NCBI GenBank assembly: GCA_964016875.1
Contig: OZ024730.1
Coordinates: forward strand, 38,696,795 to 38,760,794
Reading direction: 5' to 3'
DNA length: 64,000 nt
From: Fallopia convolvulus
Lineage: Eukaryota; Streptophyta; Magnoliopsida; Caryophyllales; Polygonaceae
Of this stretch, positions 1-11,080 are shown one piece after another. The first letter of the stretch is position 1, and each line of letters begins with the position of its first letter. The notes under the pieces were generated by a model. That model did not search any database, was not told the DNA's origin, and saw nothing but the letters and a program-made list of their open reading frames with translations. Made by a program: the position numbers and the translations under genes.

Positions 1-830
1 TTTTGATGCACAAGTGATTAGTTTGTTGCCAAATAGAGGTCATTGATGGTAATACCCTTGGTTTAAAAATAGAGGTGTTACATAGAGGATGAAATTTTAG
101 TCTACTTTTAGAGTGATGAAGGGCATGATAATCACTTGGAACACGGTTAGAAAATTCTAAGCCAACACTAGTTGGTCACAAAGTTGAGAAAGTGTGACTT
201 TTGGATGAATAATGTCACATTCTTAAGGAATATGATCTCGATTGAGGAATTAGAAGGTTGATGAAGTAAATATTGAAGTAGTAGCATCTTGGGAATTCCC
301 AAAGAGTGGGTAAGAGATGCTTAGCTTTTTTGCTTTGCTTGGTATGATCAACAATGATTGACAAGGTTCTCTAAGATAGCCTAACCATTAGCTCATCCAC
401 AATGAACTAAAGTTTGTGTCCGATTACACCTTTATCGAGCAATCGATAGCTAGTTAAGACCACCATATGAAGAAGTTATGAAACACAAGAATCGCGTCAT
501 TATTGATTTAGTGGTTCTGACGAGGAGTCGAGCAGGCCAATTGAAAGATTGATGTGAGCATACAAGAGAGTTATCCTAACCTCTGTCTTAGCTTATTGGA
601 GACTAGGACATAGTGAACTGCCATTTCAATTTTGTGTGCACGGTCTATAGTCAACGGTTGTTTGTTTACTTATGTGGGTTAGATGAATCTCTTGAGGTGT
701 TTGATGACGGTAGAGTGATTCACTAGATTTTTTTTATTTGATTATTAAGTTCTGGATCTATGATAGTGATTATGATTATTTATTCTTGACTTAAGTTTTG
801 AGGATGAAACTTTATTTAATTGAGGGTATA
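1..830 (+). mobile_element. Decayed Ty3/gypsy 3' internal region (uncertain)
   Basis: No open frame longer than a few dozen codons exists here. The last 60 bases resemble the 3' end of chromovirus-type gypsy elements: a 'gaggatgaaac' stretch (compare 'gggacgaaac' at 49144) followed by a purine-rich 'tgagggtata' directly before an LTR-like 'tgtaatattcggg'. I infer an old, strongly mutated element body upstream of the LTR piece that follows. The assignment of bases 1-750 is only by position; no protein motif survives that I can name. Confidence 0.3.
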
Positions 831-1260
831 TGTAATATTCGGGTTTCTTTATTTAGTAAATGTTCGTATTCGATAATCATACTAACCAATTAAAGCAGTA
901 AGGCTTGAAGTCTTCTCCTTCTACCATGTGTCACTTATTCAGCCATATTTCATTTTTATATTTTTTATTTCCTATTCTATCCACATTGTATTTTAACCCT
1001 AAGTCAACCGCTGGTAAAAAACTACCCACTAACCACGTTCATTCAAGAGCATTATTCAAGGGGTTTCCCGCTGCTTCTTCTCGATCTTTTTAGGTCTCTC
1101 TCCAATCGGCTTCTCCATCAAAATCACTTCCGCATTTCCTCCACCAACGACCTACACCTTCGATCCGACCAACGAGTGCCTCAAATTCGACCTCAATTTG
1201 AAAGTGGATCGGGAGGCGGTTGTGGCATTTCTATTTTGCTTTAATTTGAAATTGGATTAG
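831..1260 (+). mobile_element. Gypsy (Tekay-like) LTR fragment
   Basis: This starts with 'tgtaatattcgggtttc', which resembles the start of the better preserved LTR at 49172 ('tgtaatacccgggtttg'), and it follows a polypurine-like stretch. A C/T-rich leader-like section (about 1065-1150) resembles the equivalent part of the 49.4 kb LTR. No terminal 'gttaca' is found before the oligopeptidase pseudogene begins, so the LTR appears truncated, or its 3' end has drifted beyond recognition. Confidence 0.35.
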
Positions 1261-1435
1261 ATTCGATCCTATTTGTTCCCATACCCCTTCTCGCTCTCTC
1301 TCTCCCTTCTTCTTCTTCCGCTTTCAATCTCAATCATCTCTGGTCATCCTCCTTCTCCTACTTCCAATCCAATCTCTCGCCAAAATCCGCCGACTCACTA
1401 CTCTTTTTCCAGCCTTATCCTCTTTCTCGTCACCC

Positions 1436-2440
1436 ATGGCTTCCGTGGACATAACCATCGGCGCAACTAACCCTAACCCTAATCTTCTTCTCCATGACTT
1501 CGATCTTCCTCTTTTTGACTCTTTTTCACCTGTCCATGTTCGCCTTGGGATTAGTGCATATTACTGAAAGATCTCGTATGCAAAACTGCTATCTCTTTCA
1601 TCTCTATTTTTACTTTTTTCGCTTCATCTATGTATTTTAATGTTTGGTGTTTTTATGTTTCATTTTCCAGGAGTCTCAACTTGAAGAATTGGAAGCGGAC
1701 ATGGAGCCGATGAAAGATTGGTCGTTGTTTAGGGGATGATCAATCATCTCAATGCTGTCAAGAATTCACTGAGCTTTGGTCTTCCATTGAGGTAGTCTAA
1801 GTTTTGGTTTTGCTTCTGCAGATTGTATTTCTGTATCGTATTTTTACCATTGCATCAACATCGATCTTGATCTGTAGTTGCTTTTTTTTAATTAATTAGC
1901 GCTACACTTTCTATCCTTGATTCTTATTTTAAGCATTGTTGTAAATATATTTTGCATTGTAACCAGAGAAGGTGAAGTTTGATTTCAGCCTAGGCCAAAG
2001 CAAGCCCATTTAGAATGTGTTTAAATCTACCAAAGAATCTTCTGATTGACAACAACTGAGTAACTATAGGAAGCGGATTGTTGAAGTGTGAATGTTTGAC
2101 TGCCACGTTGTTCACATTATCTTTTTTTTTACAATACTTTCTTTTCAGATATATTTCTTGTGTTTTTCTGCTTTTGTACTATCCTATCTATGCAATTGCT
2201 CTAGATGCAATCTTGGGGTCCTTAAGATGCTTAGTAGAACGCATCAACATCCTATGATTCCTATCAATGCAATTGCTGCAAGATTTTCTTTTTATTTTGC
2301 AGTTGAGATTAAGAAATTTCACTTTTTAAGTGGCGTATTCAGTTTAACTGTGTTGTGCCTTTGCAGCCTAAATAAGGAGGCGATCCTTAATGGTATTTCC
2401 CTTGAAGATGACAAACGAGAGGATTTTAACAAAATTCAAC
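1436..2440 (+). pseudogene. Oligopeptidase A (M3 metallopeptidase) pseudogene, N-terminal exons only
   Basis: Four exon-like blocks encode in order the N-terminal region of plant organellar/cytosolic oligopeptidase A, a zinc metallopeptidase that degrades short peptides such as released targeting peptides. Block 1 (1436-1575) starts with ATG and contains HDFDLPLFDSFSPVHVR. Block 2 (1671-1791) contains ESQLEELEADMEP. Block 3 (1967-2084) contains EKVKFDFSLGQSKPI. Block 4 (2367 to about 2440) contains SLEDDKREDFNKIQ. Splice acceptors (ttttccag, aaccag, ttgcag) and several donors survive, so this is a duplicated, unprocessed copy and not a retrocopy. It is dead: TGA at 1565 and in block 2 (with a frameshift), TAG and TGA in block 3. 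The HEXXH catalytic region and all later exons are absent, and I found no continuation to 4.1 kb. The family call rests on collinear motif matches recalled from the family, not on a search. Confidence 0.82.
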
Positions 2441-2449
2441 ATGTTTCTA

Positions 2450-4119
2450 CTATTATAAAGTCCCTTCTTTTTAGGTTTTTTTGGGCTACTCCTTCATGTT
2501 GTTAATTTATAGGCGTATTGCATTTCAACTTGATTTGACTTGATTTTATTGCTCATTTTAATCGCCATTCAAGTTGCTAGCTTGCTACACTTCTGGTTAA
2601 ATTTTTTGATTTTGAATGTAAAGTTTTGATCTTGATTAGCAACCCTGAGATTCATTCATATGCCAGATGCTATATGTTTTTGGGGTTGTAATTGTTTGCT
2701 TGGTTCGTGGCTTAAGCCTTTTGGAGTCAATTGCAACTCATTCAAGTATTTTGATTCCTCCCATTCCTAGAAGTAATTAGGCTTTGTTGTATTGGTTATG
2801 AGCATCCATGTATGGATTTTTTATGTTTTTTTGTCTGTAGAAATTGATTGATTCTTTCTACTGTGGCATCTGACTGTAGATGTAATCACATAATTATCAC
2901 TCTGACTGCTCTCAATTTTAGTTTGAGGCCAAATAGGCCTCTTGTGTTAAATTTGAAATCAATTCATTCATTGAAACAAGTTTTATAACTCTTGATGTTA
3001 AAGTTGAAGTCAGTTACTTCATGGAAATAAATTTTATGTAAACTTTAGTTCAAATAAATTGCTAGATGATCTATTTTCTTATGTCTTGAAGTTGTTGCAT
3101 CTTAGTATTGTTTGTGTCTTACATCTGTCTTATAATCACTATTTCTTATATATATGCTTGGTATAAAACGAATTTGATTTTATATAGGATTTTGATGATT
3201 TGATCTATACACCTAAGAAGCATGTAGTAGAAAAATATCTACTTGTAAGATGGAGTGATAAAAATTAGTGCTATTCTCTCCTTGATTGATGTTGGTCTAA
3301 GTATATTTGGTTGAATCATTTGTTTCTTTTGTTTTACATTGCCTTTTCAAGCAAGTTTTGTGAAATGGATAAGATGGCATTGAATCTATTTATTTGTCTA
3401 TATTTTTGCCTATCTTTCGTCTTTTAAGTCCTAAAACTATGTTGGTTCATGTGGAAGTTGATTTTCAGTGATAGGAGTTTATATTCACCATTCTTCCAAG
3501 TGTTGTTGATTTAAGAACTTCACAGTAGCTTTCAAGAATGGTTCGTAATGACACATCAGGTTTTGTCAATGGTGTATGCTGATAAGTCTGCACTATTCGT
3601 AGAAGTTTATGGGCCTCCCTGTTTTTATTCTAAAGTGTCCATCACAATACAAGTAGATTATTTTAAAGATTTTTCATCTTAGTAGTGGTAAATGGTATAG
3701 ATGTGCAAGTAGAAGATTGCTTTTGGTGTTTCATCTAGAAGTGTCCATCGCATTTGGTAACTTGCAATGCTGCTCTAAAGTTATTTGTTGAATGGACACG
3801 GGTATCTTGGGGGGTCAATTCTGCATAGTTTTTACATCATCACACTTGTATATGCTAGCATTAAGGTTCATGATGTGTACAATTTCAAGGAGCCAATATG
3901 AAGGAATCCTATTGGTTGAACCATGAATTTTAACATTTATTGATCCGTCTATAGATCTGGCATTAACCCATTCAGATGTTGCTTCAATTTGTAATGTTAT
4001 GTACGCAACTGCCTTGGATAAAAAAAGCAATTTCTTTGAGCATTATACCATCAGGTAGAGAACTGAATGCATCACCAATTGAATTGGCACGGGACACCTT
4101 CTCAAAATTCAGCCTTAAT
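2450..4119. other. Gene-poor AT-rich sequence, nothing recognised
   Basis: The sequence resembles intron or intergenic DNA: AT-rich, with only short chance frames. It lies where further oligopeptidase exons would be expected, but none of the later family motifs (zinc site, C-terminal catalytic domain) could be read in any frame. No transposon termini were seen before the hairpin at 4120. Confidence 0.4.
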
Positions 4120-4151
4120 CCGTGCCTTAGGCACGGGACATATACACTAAT
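4120..4151 (+). mobile_element. Candidate Helitron 3' terminus
   Basis: A perfect 7-bp stem with 3-base loop (CCGTGCC-tta-GGCACGG, 4120-4136) is followed after 10 bases by CTAA and a T (4147-4151). A short GC-rich hairpin followed 10-12 bases later by CTRR, inserted before a T, is the known architecture of Helitron 3' ends. The 5' end (TC after an A) was not identified, so the element's length is unknown. A partial copy of the same 'ggcacgggac' string lies just upstream at 4086. Confidence 0.5.
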
Positions 4152-4786
4152 TATTCTTTTAAGTAATTTCATATTATTGTTTGAGTATTTTAATTTGGGA
4201 TTCTCTTGGATTTAAATTTAAAGAGATTTAATTTTGTAATTCTTATATAGAATTTATGCCTTAAATAATTACTTATTTTATTCTCTGTTAACTTATTTAC
4301 CAAACTGTTATTTATTCCCTTTGAATTTAATGCTTTCCTTATTAAATGTTTAGCCATAGAATTTGATTACATGAATAAACAACATTAATTTTTGTGAGAA
4401 TATTTTGGAATGAGTTTCGACCACAACTCTGAATAGGAATCGATCACGTCTCGTCATCTTTCACCGGGCCATTGCTCGAGTGTATAAATGGGCAACCTTT
4501 TTCCTCATCTTCTCTTCTTATTTATATGGACGATCTACCATAGAATTGGAGTTTTCATGCATGCTTAGTAAGCCAAGTGTATCTACGTAACATGTTATTT
4601 TTCCAAGTGTTTGTCTATATATATTCCGGTTCCTTACATATTAGAGAGGTAAGAAGTCGGCTACTTAATTTGCTTGTATAGGAACAAGGCTTGCCCGCGC
4701 CTATGTTCTTTGCTACAATACTCTCTTTCCTCACATAATTATCAAATCGCAACACTTGAATTTGCTTGAATTTTTTTGTTTTCAAA
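4152..4786. other. Unassigned AT-rich spacer
   Basis: No coding or repeat structure recognised. Its last five bases, TCAAA (4782-4786), are one copy of the target site duplication of the copia element that follows. Confidence 0.5.
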
Positions 4787-5586
4787 TGTTGGAATTAATA
4801 CATACATATATATATGTCAATATTTCATTATTAATGTAGTACAATCACATGATATGCTATAAAGTAAAGCTCAAGTTTGAGCTTGTCCCACATCGAGTTT
4901 TTGAGGGCAATTCAAGTGCCTTATAAAGGGTGATGGCATACCATGTGTTAGAGAGTCAAGAGAGGAATTTTCCCTCGCGCGCCGCCACCGTCAGGCTCGG
5001 CTCGGCTCGGCTCGTGTTCGTGACACGTGCGTGGTGATGGGACTTATCTTTTTGCAGGAAGTTTTAATTATTTTAATAAAATTGGGCCACGAGGTTTATG
5101 GATTAATTTGCCGTAATTCTTCCGTAATTACTCAATTTTCAAAACGTTTTGAATTTCGTAACAGTTTTTATTTGGTCAAACATGCTAATCTGTTTTCCTT
5201 AACAAAAGAGAGATTTTCGACTATTGGATTAATGCAAATCGTAAGTGGTTAATGATGTGATCTACTTAACCTCACATCTATTTCTTCTCCAGTCATCCGA
5301 AAATCCTCTCTTCTCTGGTTTACAAAATCGGAGAATCCCGCTCCTCTCTTCTTTGTTTTGAATCTTACATTCCCATCTCTTCCTTCTCGAGTGCACAAGA
5401 TCGACGAGAACTATGATAACCTTGGGGGGGAGCGCCGCTATCTGACTTGCACCATTTTCAGGGCATTTTTGCTTCTAAGTCAGTGGTTCTTCCACGACAC
5501 AGTGAATTGTCCCAACACACATAAACACATTGAATTATTGGACCACATACAATTTCTTGATCTCCTACAGTGATATTATTCTTACA
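4787..5586 (+). repeat. Copia 5' LTR (800 bp)
   Basis: It runs from TGTTGG to TTACA. It contains a short CGGCT microsatellite (about 4996-5012). It is roughly 90 bp longer than the 3' LTR because the segment between 'gctaatctgttt' (about 5194) and 'ctccagtcatccg' (about 5289) is missing from the 3' copy. Apart from this and scattered substitutions the two LTRs align throughout. Confidence 0.95.
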
Positions 5587-5625
5587 AATTGGAAGAAAAA
5601 ATTATTCACTGTTTGTAGATCTAAT

Positions 5626-6610
5626 ATGGAGGTCCACCATCTCATGAAGTTGCTCAATCTGTCCAAGCTTGAGCCTCTCGATGGGATGAATTTCAACCGA
5701 TGGTCCCAGAAGTTGTTGATTGTCTTTAAGAAGTTGAAAATTGACCATGTTTTGCTCAAGGATCCTCTAGCGACTTCAATCAAGGAACTTCTGCTCACTG
5801 CATCGGACTCTCAGTCGTCACCAGATGATACTGTCGATGCCACCGCTGCTGCTAAGGTCTCCGCCGAGATCGTTGCTGAAACTAAGAAGTATGAACAGGA
5901 TAACAAAACAATTAGGGGTATCCTTCTTAATCATATGTCCAACTCTCTATTTGATTTTTTTTAACTAAAAAGTCTGCAAAGTCTATCTGGAAAACCGTGG
6001 ATAAGAAATATGGTTTAGATGATGTCGGGAAGAAGAAATATGTCGTTGCTCAGTTTCTGCGATTCCAGCTCATTGATGGCAAACTGATCATGGAACAAGT
6101 CCACGAGTATGAGAATCTCGTGGCGGATATCCTTGCTGAAGTCATGAAGATGTGCGAATATCTGTAGGCCAATTTCTTGATCAAAAAACTTCTTGAGTCA
6201 TGGTCCGGTTACAGGGATCACTTGAAACACAAGAAGAGGAAAATGACCCTGGAGGAACTTGTCGATCACATAAAGATTGAAGAGGCTAATCGCCTTAAAG
6301 ATAAGCCGTCTAAACCCTTTGATTCATCTTCGGTTAAGGCTAACTATGTTGAGGCTTCTAGACAGAAAAATGACAGGTTTAAAAAGAAGCAATCTGGTGA
6401 TGTTGTTGGAAAGAAATCTTTTCACTAGAAGGCCTTACATAAGAAGGGAAAAAACTTCAATAAAGGTGGCAAATTCGAAAAATTCCAAGGAGGCTATTTT
6501 GTGTGCGGAAAAACCGGACACAAAGTTGCTCAGTGCCACCACAGAAACGACCCCAAGAAGAATGACTCCAATCCTAACCAAGACAAAGGACAGGCGAATC
6601 TGACAAAAAA
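5626..6610 (+). pseudogene. gag: Copia gag (broken)
   Basis: This encodes the capsid-like nucleic-acid binding protein of the copia element. It begins MEVHHLMKLLNLSKLEPLDG, with the plant copia gag core reading FNRWSQKLLIVFKKL. It continues across a frame break near 5964 and a TAG at about 6166 to a zinc knuckle at about 6499-6540. The knuckle reads YFVCGKTGHKVAQC, where the first Cys of the CX2CX4HX4C motif is replaced by Tyr. A further stop lies at 6426. Multiple lesions mean it is inactive. Confidence 0.85.
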
Positions 6611-7204
6611 GGACCTAGTTGTTGTGCTCTTCGAGGTTAACATGGTTGACCTTACTAAGTGGATGGTCAACATTAGATCAACATGGCACTTTTGCATGAA
6701 TAGAGAGCTCTTGTCGAAGTTTGAACCTGTTGCAGATGGCGAGCAGATCTTCATGGGAAGCTCCAGCACAATGTAGTGCTTGGTAAAGGGAAAATTCTTC
6801 TCAAGTTAAGTTCTGGCAAAAAGTTATGTTTGATCAATGTGTTGTTTGTACCTTCTTTGCGCAAGAATTTAATTTCTGGGGGTTTATTGATGAAAGATGG
6901 TTTTAGGCTCCTCTTTGATGGAGGAAAACTACAGATATCTAATAATGGTGAATTTGTCGATAAGGGTTTTATGACTGCTAATGGCCTGGTCATGCTTGAA
7001 TCTGTTGTTGTTGAGATGAATAAAAATGATTCTACTTCTGCTTACTTGACTGAGTCTCTTGATTTATGGCATGCGGAATTAGGACATATGAATGTGAATG
7101 CAATTGAACGTTTGCATAAATGTGGTTTAATTCCTAATTTGAATCTGAATGCTCATAAAAAATGTGATGTTCTAAGTTTACTAGAAAGCCTTTCAAACCT
7201 GTAA
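6611..7204 (+). pseudogene. Copia protease and gag-pre-integrase region (broken)
   Basis: The protease region reads WMVNIRSTWHFC where the family has an Asp-Ser/Thr-Gly active site after the Trp-x-x. The catalytic Asp-x-Gly is gone (Asn-Ile-Arg). A frameshift at about 6773 separates GSSSTM from LGKGKILLKL. The pre-integrase signature DLWHAELGHMN, with the zinc-binding His residues, follows at about 7063. A stop at 7202 ends the frame. Confidence 0.8.
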
Positions 7205-8200
7205 CCGAACAAAAATCAGAATTATTAGAATTGGTGCATTCTGATTTGGCTGATTTCAAAAATACTGAAAATAGAGGTGGAAAACAATACTACATCACTT
7301 TTGTGGATGACTGTTCTAGATATACCAAGTTTATTTGTGGATGACTGTTCTAGATATACCAAGCTGAAAGAACTTTTTTGGTATATAAAGCAGAATTTGA
7401 AAATCAATTAGACCATAAGATAAAACGACTTAGGTCTTATAGAGGAGGAGAATATGGAACCGATTCTCTTAAAAATTATGTGAAGAAAATTATTCATGAG
7501 ACAATATCTCCTTATACTCCACAACAGAATGACATAGTTAAAAGAAAAAACCGGACTTTAAAAGAGATGATGAACTCCATGCTTATTAGTGCTGGTTTCC
7601 ATAATAATATGTGGGGTGAAGCTATTTTGTGTGCTAATCATATTTTAAATAGAGTGCCCCATAAAAAACTTGATACAACTCCTTATGAGTTATGGAAAGG
7701 TTATGCACCTAACCTGTCTTACTTGAAAGTGTGGGGGTGTTTAGCTAAGTTTGCTTTTCTTGTGTTTAAACATGAAACAAGTGGACCTAGAACTTTTGAT
7801 TGTGTGTTCATGGGGGATGCTGATTATAGCTCAGTCTACAGGTTCATGAAATAATGATCGATCTATGTGTGAATATCGTGATGTAGAATTCTTTGAGCAT
7901 GTTTATCCTTTGAAAAATCATGAAGTGCCAAATGTTATTATTCCTTCATCTTCTTCTATGTCTGATGCACGTAAAGAAATTATTAACTCTTCTCAACCTA
8001 GAAGGAGTAAGAGACATAGAACTGAAACTAGCTTTGGGCCGGATTTTGTTACATCCTTTTTAATAGAACTCAAAAATGTTGATATAATTGATGAATCTCT
8101 TGTATGCATTCATATAATAGAAGATGACCCTAAAACATATGAAGAGGCTATGAGTTCTATAGATGCTAGTTCTAGAAAGAAGCTATTGATTTTGAATTAG
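7205..8200 (+). pseudogene. Copia integrase (broken)
   Basis: The first catalytic block is readable as VHSDLADFKNTENRGGKQYY, then TFVDDCSRYTK. At this point 'tgtggatgactgttctagatataccaag' is present twice in tandem (about 7303-7330 and 7337-7364) with a frame change. It continues SYRGGEYGTDSLKNY and SPYTPQQNDIVKRKNRTL, the end of the DDE core, and WGCLAKFAF. Later frames at 7865-8200 are the variable linker to RT. The duplication and stops make it inactive. Confidence 0.85.
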
Positions 8201-8208
8201 AATCGATC

Positions 8209-8960
8209 ATGTCTAATCAAAAATGTGAAATAACAAACTTGCCTAGAGGTAGTAAAGCTATTGGTTGTAAATGGATTTTCAAAAAGAAGTTGAAAAATGA
8301 TGGTTCAATCGATAGATATAAGGCAAGACTAGTAATTAAGGGGTTCACTCAAAAATATGGAATAGATTATTTTGACACTTACTCACCTGTGACCAAAATC
8401 GCCACTATTCGTGTTTTGATTGCTTTAGCTTCCACTCATGATCTAATTGTGCATCAGATGGATATTAAGACAACTTTCCTTAACGGCGATTTAGAAGAAG
8501 AAATATACATGCAGCAACCTTCGGGTTTTGCAATAGCTGGCCAGGAGCATAAGGTGTGTAAGCTCAAGAAATCTTTATACGGCTTAAAGCAAGCGCCAAA
8601 GCAATGGTATGATACATTCCATAAAACTATTTTAAGCTTTGGTTTATATGTGAATGATTCATATGCATGTGTGTATTCTAAAATGATTCATGGAAAATGT
8701 GTGATTATATGCTTGTATGTTGATGACATGCTAATCATGGGAACACACATAGATATTGTTAATGAAACTTAAGATTTCTTGTCGTCAAAATTTGAAATGA
8801 AGGACTTAGGTGAAGCTGATGTGATCTTGGGTGTGAAAATGACTAAATCCAAAGATGGCTTTACCTTGTCTCAATCTCATTATGTAGAAAAGATACTTAA
8901 GACATTTAATTCAAATGATGTCACGTTTGTAAGAACTCCTTATGATTCTAGCATGAAATT
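8209..8960 (+). pseudogene. Copia reverse transcriptase (mostly readable)
   Basis: This is the best preserved frame of the element. It contains GCKWIFKKKLKNDGSIDRYK, the domain start KARLV, VHQMDIKTTFLNGDLEEEIY with the first catalytic Asp, LYGLKQAPKQWY, and CLYVDDMLIMG with the intact catalytic YVDD box. A TAA replaces a sense codon at about 8770, and the frame resumes at 8779 as SSKFEMKDLGEADVILGV, typical of plant copia RT. Confidence 0.9.
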
Positions 8961-9681
8961 GAAGAAACATAAAGGGAGTAGTGTCTCCCAATTTGAGTAT
9001 GCTAAGATAATAGGAATTTTGATATTCTTAATGAACTATACTCGGCCTGATATTGCATATGATGTTAGTAGATTGAGTATATATACCTATAATCTTGACA
9101 ATGAACATTGGCTTGATCTAAAGAGATTATTAAAATACCTGAGAGGTACTATGGATTGGGGTTTACATTATGTGAAATTCCCTAATGTGTTAGAGGGCTA
9201 TTGTGATGCTAATTGGGTATCTGATAATGATGAAGTGAATTCTACTAGTTGATATGTCTTTACCTTATGTGGTGCAACTATATCTTGGAAGTCTGCTAAG
9301 CAGTTTGTAATAGCTCGTTCCACCATGGAATCCGAGTTTGTAGCCCTTGATCTAGCGGGACAAGAGGCTTAATGGATGAGAAGCTTGATGGCTGACATTC
9401 CATTGTGGGGGAGGCCAACACCTCTTGTATCTCTACATTGTGATTCTCAAGCAGCTATATGCGTTGCCAAGAGTAGTGCTTACAAGGGTAAGAAAAGGCA
9501 CATACGCATTAGACATGAGGTTATGAGACACTTGATTTTGAATGGTGTGATTACCATGGATGATATAAGGTCCGAAAGGAACCTTGCAGATCCCTTAACT
9601 AAAGGGTTAAACAGGAAAGTAATCTTGGAATCATCGAGGGGAATTGGCTTGAGCCTTGTACGAAAGTTCAAACTTTATTAA
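8961..9681 (+). pseudogene. Copia RNase H domain (broken)
   Basis: RNase H with the motifs NYTRPDIAYDVSRLS, GYCDANWVSD (catalytic Asp), STMESEFVALDLAGQEA (catalytic Glu region), CDSQAAICVAKS, RHIRIRHEVMRHL and DPLTKGL. It is interrupted by TGA at 9250 and TAA at 9370. The coding region ends at 9681, about 410 bp before the 3' LTR; that interval holds no frame. Confidence 0.88.
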
Positions 9682-10090
9682 TCCTATGGTGATATGTGAT
9701 AAGATAAATAAGAGGATGAGATATAAGCTCTTAATGATTTCATAGCCCTAATAGGGTGGTTTGTAATGAGACAAACTTGATGAGATCACTTACGTGAGTG
9801 CAATTGGACTTGTGAAGTATTGTGAGAAGCACTCATGAGAATCCCAAGTGAGTGAGACTCATAAAGTGAGATCTCAATTGCGGGAATGGAAGACAGCCTA
9901 GGCGAAGTGTGTGTTCTTAGGTAACGCTTTTAATATGGTCAAAGTTCAAGACTTGTTTCACTTTTGACATGAGATTATTCCTGAGTTCACTAAGGTGATT
10001 GGTTCAAATCGAAAGATACCGTTATTTAAGCACTAAGCTTACTTACAATTCAAAACAAAAATGTGACATTGTTCTGCATTATTGGGGGAA

Positions 10091-10798
10091 TGTTGGAATT
10101 AATACATATATATGTCAATATTCCATTATTAATGCAGTACAATCATGTGATATGCTATAAAGTAAAGCTCAAGTTTGAGCTTGTCCCACATCGAGTTTTT
10201 GAGGGAAATTTCAGTGTCTTATAAAGGGTAATGGCATACCATATGATAGAGAGTCAAGAGAGGAATGCTCCCTCGTGCGCGCCACCGTCGACGTCTGTCC
10301 GGCTCGGCTCGTGTTCGTGACATGTGCGCGGTGTGGTGCCGAGGCTTATCTTTTTGCGGGAAGTTTTAATTATTTTAATAAAATTGGGCCACGAGGGTTG
10401 CGGATTAATTTGTCGTAATTCTTCCGCAATTACTCAGTTTTCAAAACGTTTTGAATTTCGTAATCGTTTTATATTTGGTCAAACGTGCTTATTTGTTCTC
10501 CAGTCATCCGAAAATCCTCTCTTCTTTGGTTTACCAAATCGGAGAATCCCGCTCCTCTCTTCTTTGTTCTGAATCTTTCATTCTTATCTCTTCCTTCTCG
10601 AGTGCACATGATCGATGAGAACTGTGCTAACCTTGGGGGGCGAGCGCCGCTATCTGACTTGCACCGTTGTCATGACGTTTTTGCTTCTAAGGCAGTGGTT
10701 CTACCATGGCACAATGAATCATACCAACACACATAAACACATTGAATTATCGACCCACATACAATTTCTTGATCTCCTACAATGATATTATTCTTACA
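10091..10798 (+). repeat. Copia 3' LTR (708 bp)
   Basis: It starts TGTTGGAATTAATACATA directly after the polypurine tract attgggggaa and ends TTCTTACA. It is followed by the TSD TCAAA. It carries an internal deletion of about 90 bp relative to the 5' LTR. Confidence 0.95.
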
Positions 10799-10803
10799 TC
10801 AAA

Positions 10804-11080
10804 TACCACTCCTAATTTGACCTAAAATAGAAAGCTCAATTTGAAACCCTCCTCGGACTAGGAAGCATCGTGAAAAAGCTGCCCTTTTTAATTAATCTTT
10901 TTTGTTTAGGAAAACAAAAATCATTATTCAATAAGAGGGGCTCCAAATAGTTGACCTTAATCCTTTTCTATATTCACAAGATATAAGAATAACTTTTTAA
11001 GTAAAATTATATTAAAATATGTTTATAAATTAAAAATAAAAATTTTTATTTCGTGTGTAGCACGGGCATCACCACCTAGT
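10804..11080 (+). mobile_element. Sequence ending in a Helitron-like 3' terminus
   Basis: AT-rich sequence ends with a short hairpin (CGTG-tgtag-CACG, 11052-11064) followed by 11 bases and CTAG plus T (11076-11080), again fitting the Helitron CTRR-T end. The stem is only 4 bp and the element's 5' end is not identified, so this is weaker than the candidate at 4120. The copia element could have landed inside this unit. Confidence 0.35.

Larger units (their letters stand above)
4787..10798 (+). mobile_element. Complete Ty1/copia LTR retrotransposon, coding-dead
   Basis: The element has two LTRs beginning TGTTGGAATTAATACATA and ending TCTTACA. It is flanked by identical 5-bp repeats TCAAA (4782-4786 and 10799-10803), which proves a single insertion event. 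The domain order gag, protease, integrase, reverse transcriptase, RNase H is that of Ty1/copia. A polypurine tract (attgggggaa) sits directly before the 3' LTR. The usual initiator-Met tRNA primer site (tggtatcagagc) is not visible after the 5' LTR; the leader reads 'aattggaagaaaaa' and runs within about 40 bases into the gag ATG at 5626. Frames are broken repeatedly by stops and small shifts, so it cannot encode its own proteins. Confidence 0.95.

Noticed and set aside
905..1470. Two + strand frames of 62 and 65 codons
   Set aside because: No motif; they cover LTR-like leader sequence and the region upstream of the pseudogene.
1466..1484. Telomere-like ctaaccctaaccctaat
   Set aside because: Only two to three units, inside the first exon of the oligopeptidase pseudogene (codes for TNPNPN). 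Not an interstitial telomere array.
4000..4215. Overlapping 60-80-codon frames around 4.0-4.2 kb
   Set aside because: No motif, overlapping on both strands, and crossing the Helitron-like hairpin.
5031..5573. Frames inside the copia LTR
   Set aside because: LTR sequence; partly shared by the 3' LTR at 10324-10736.
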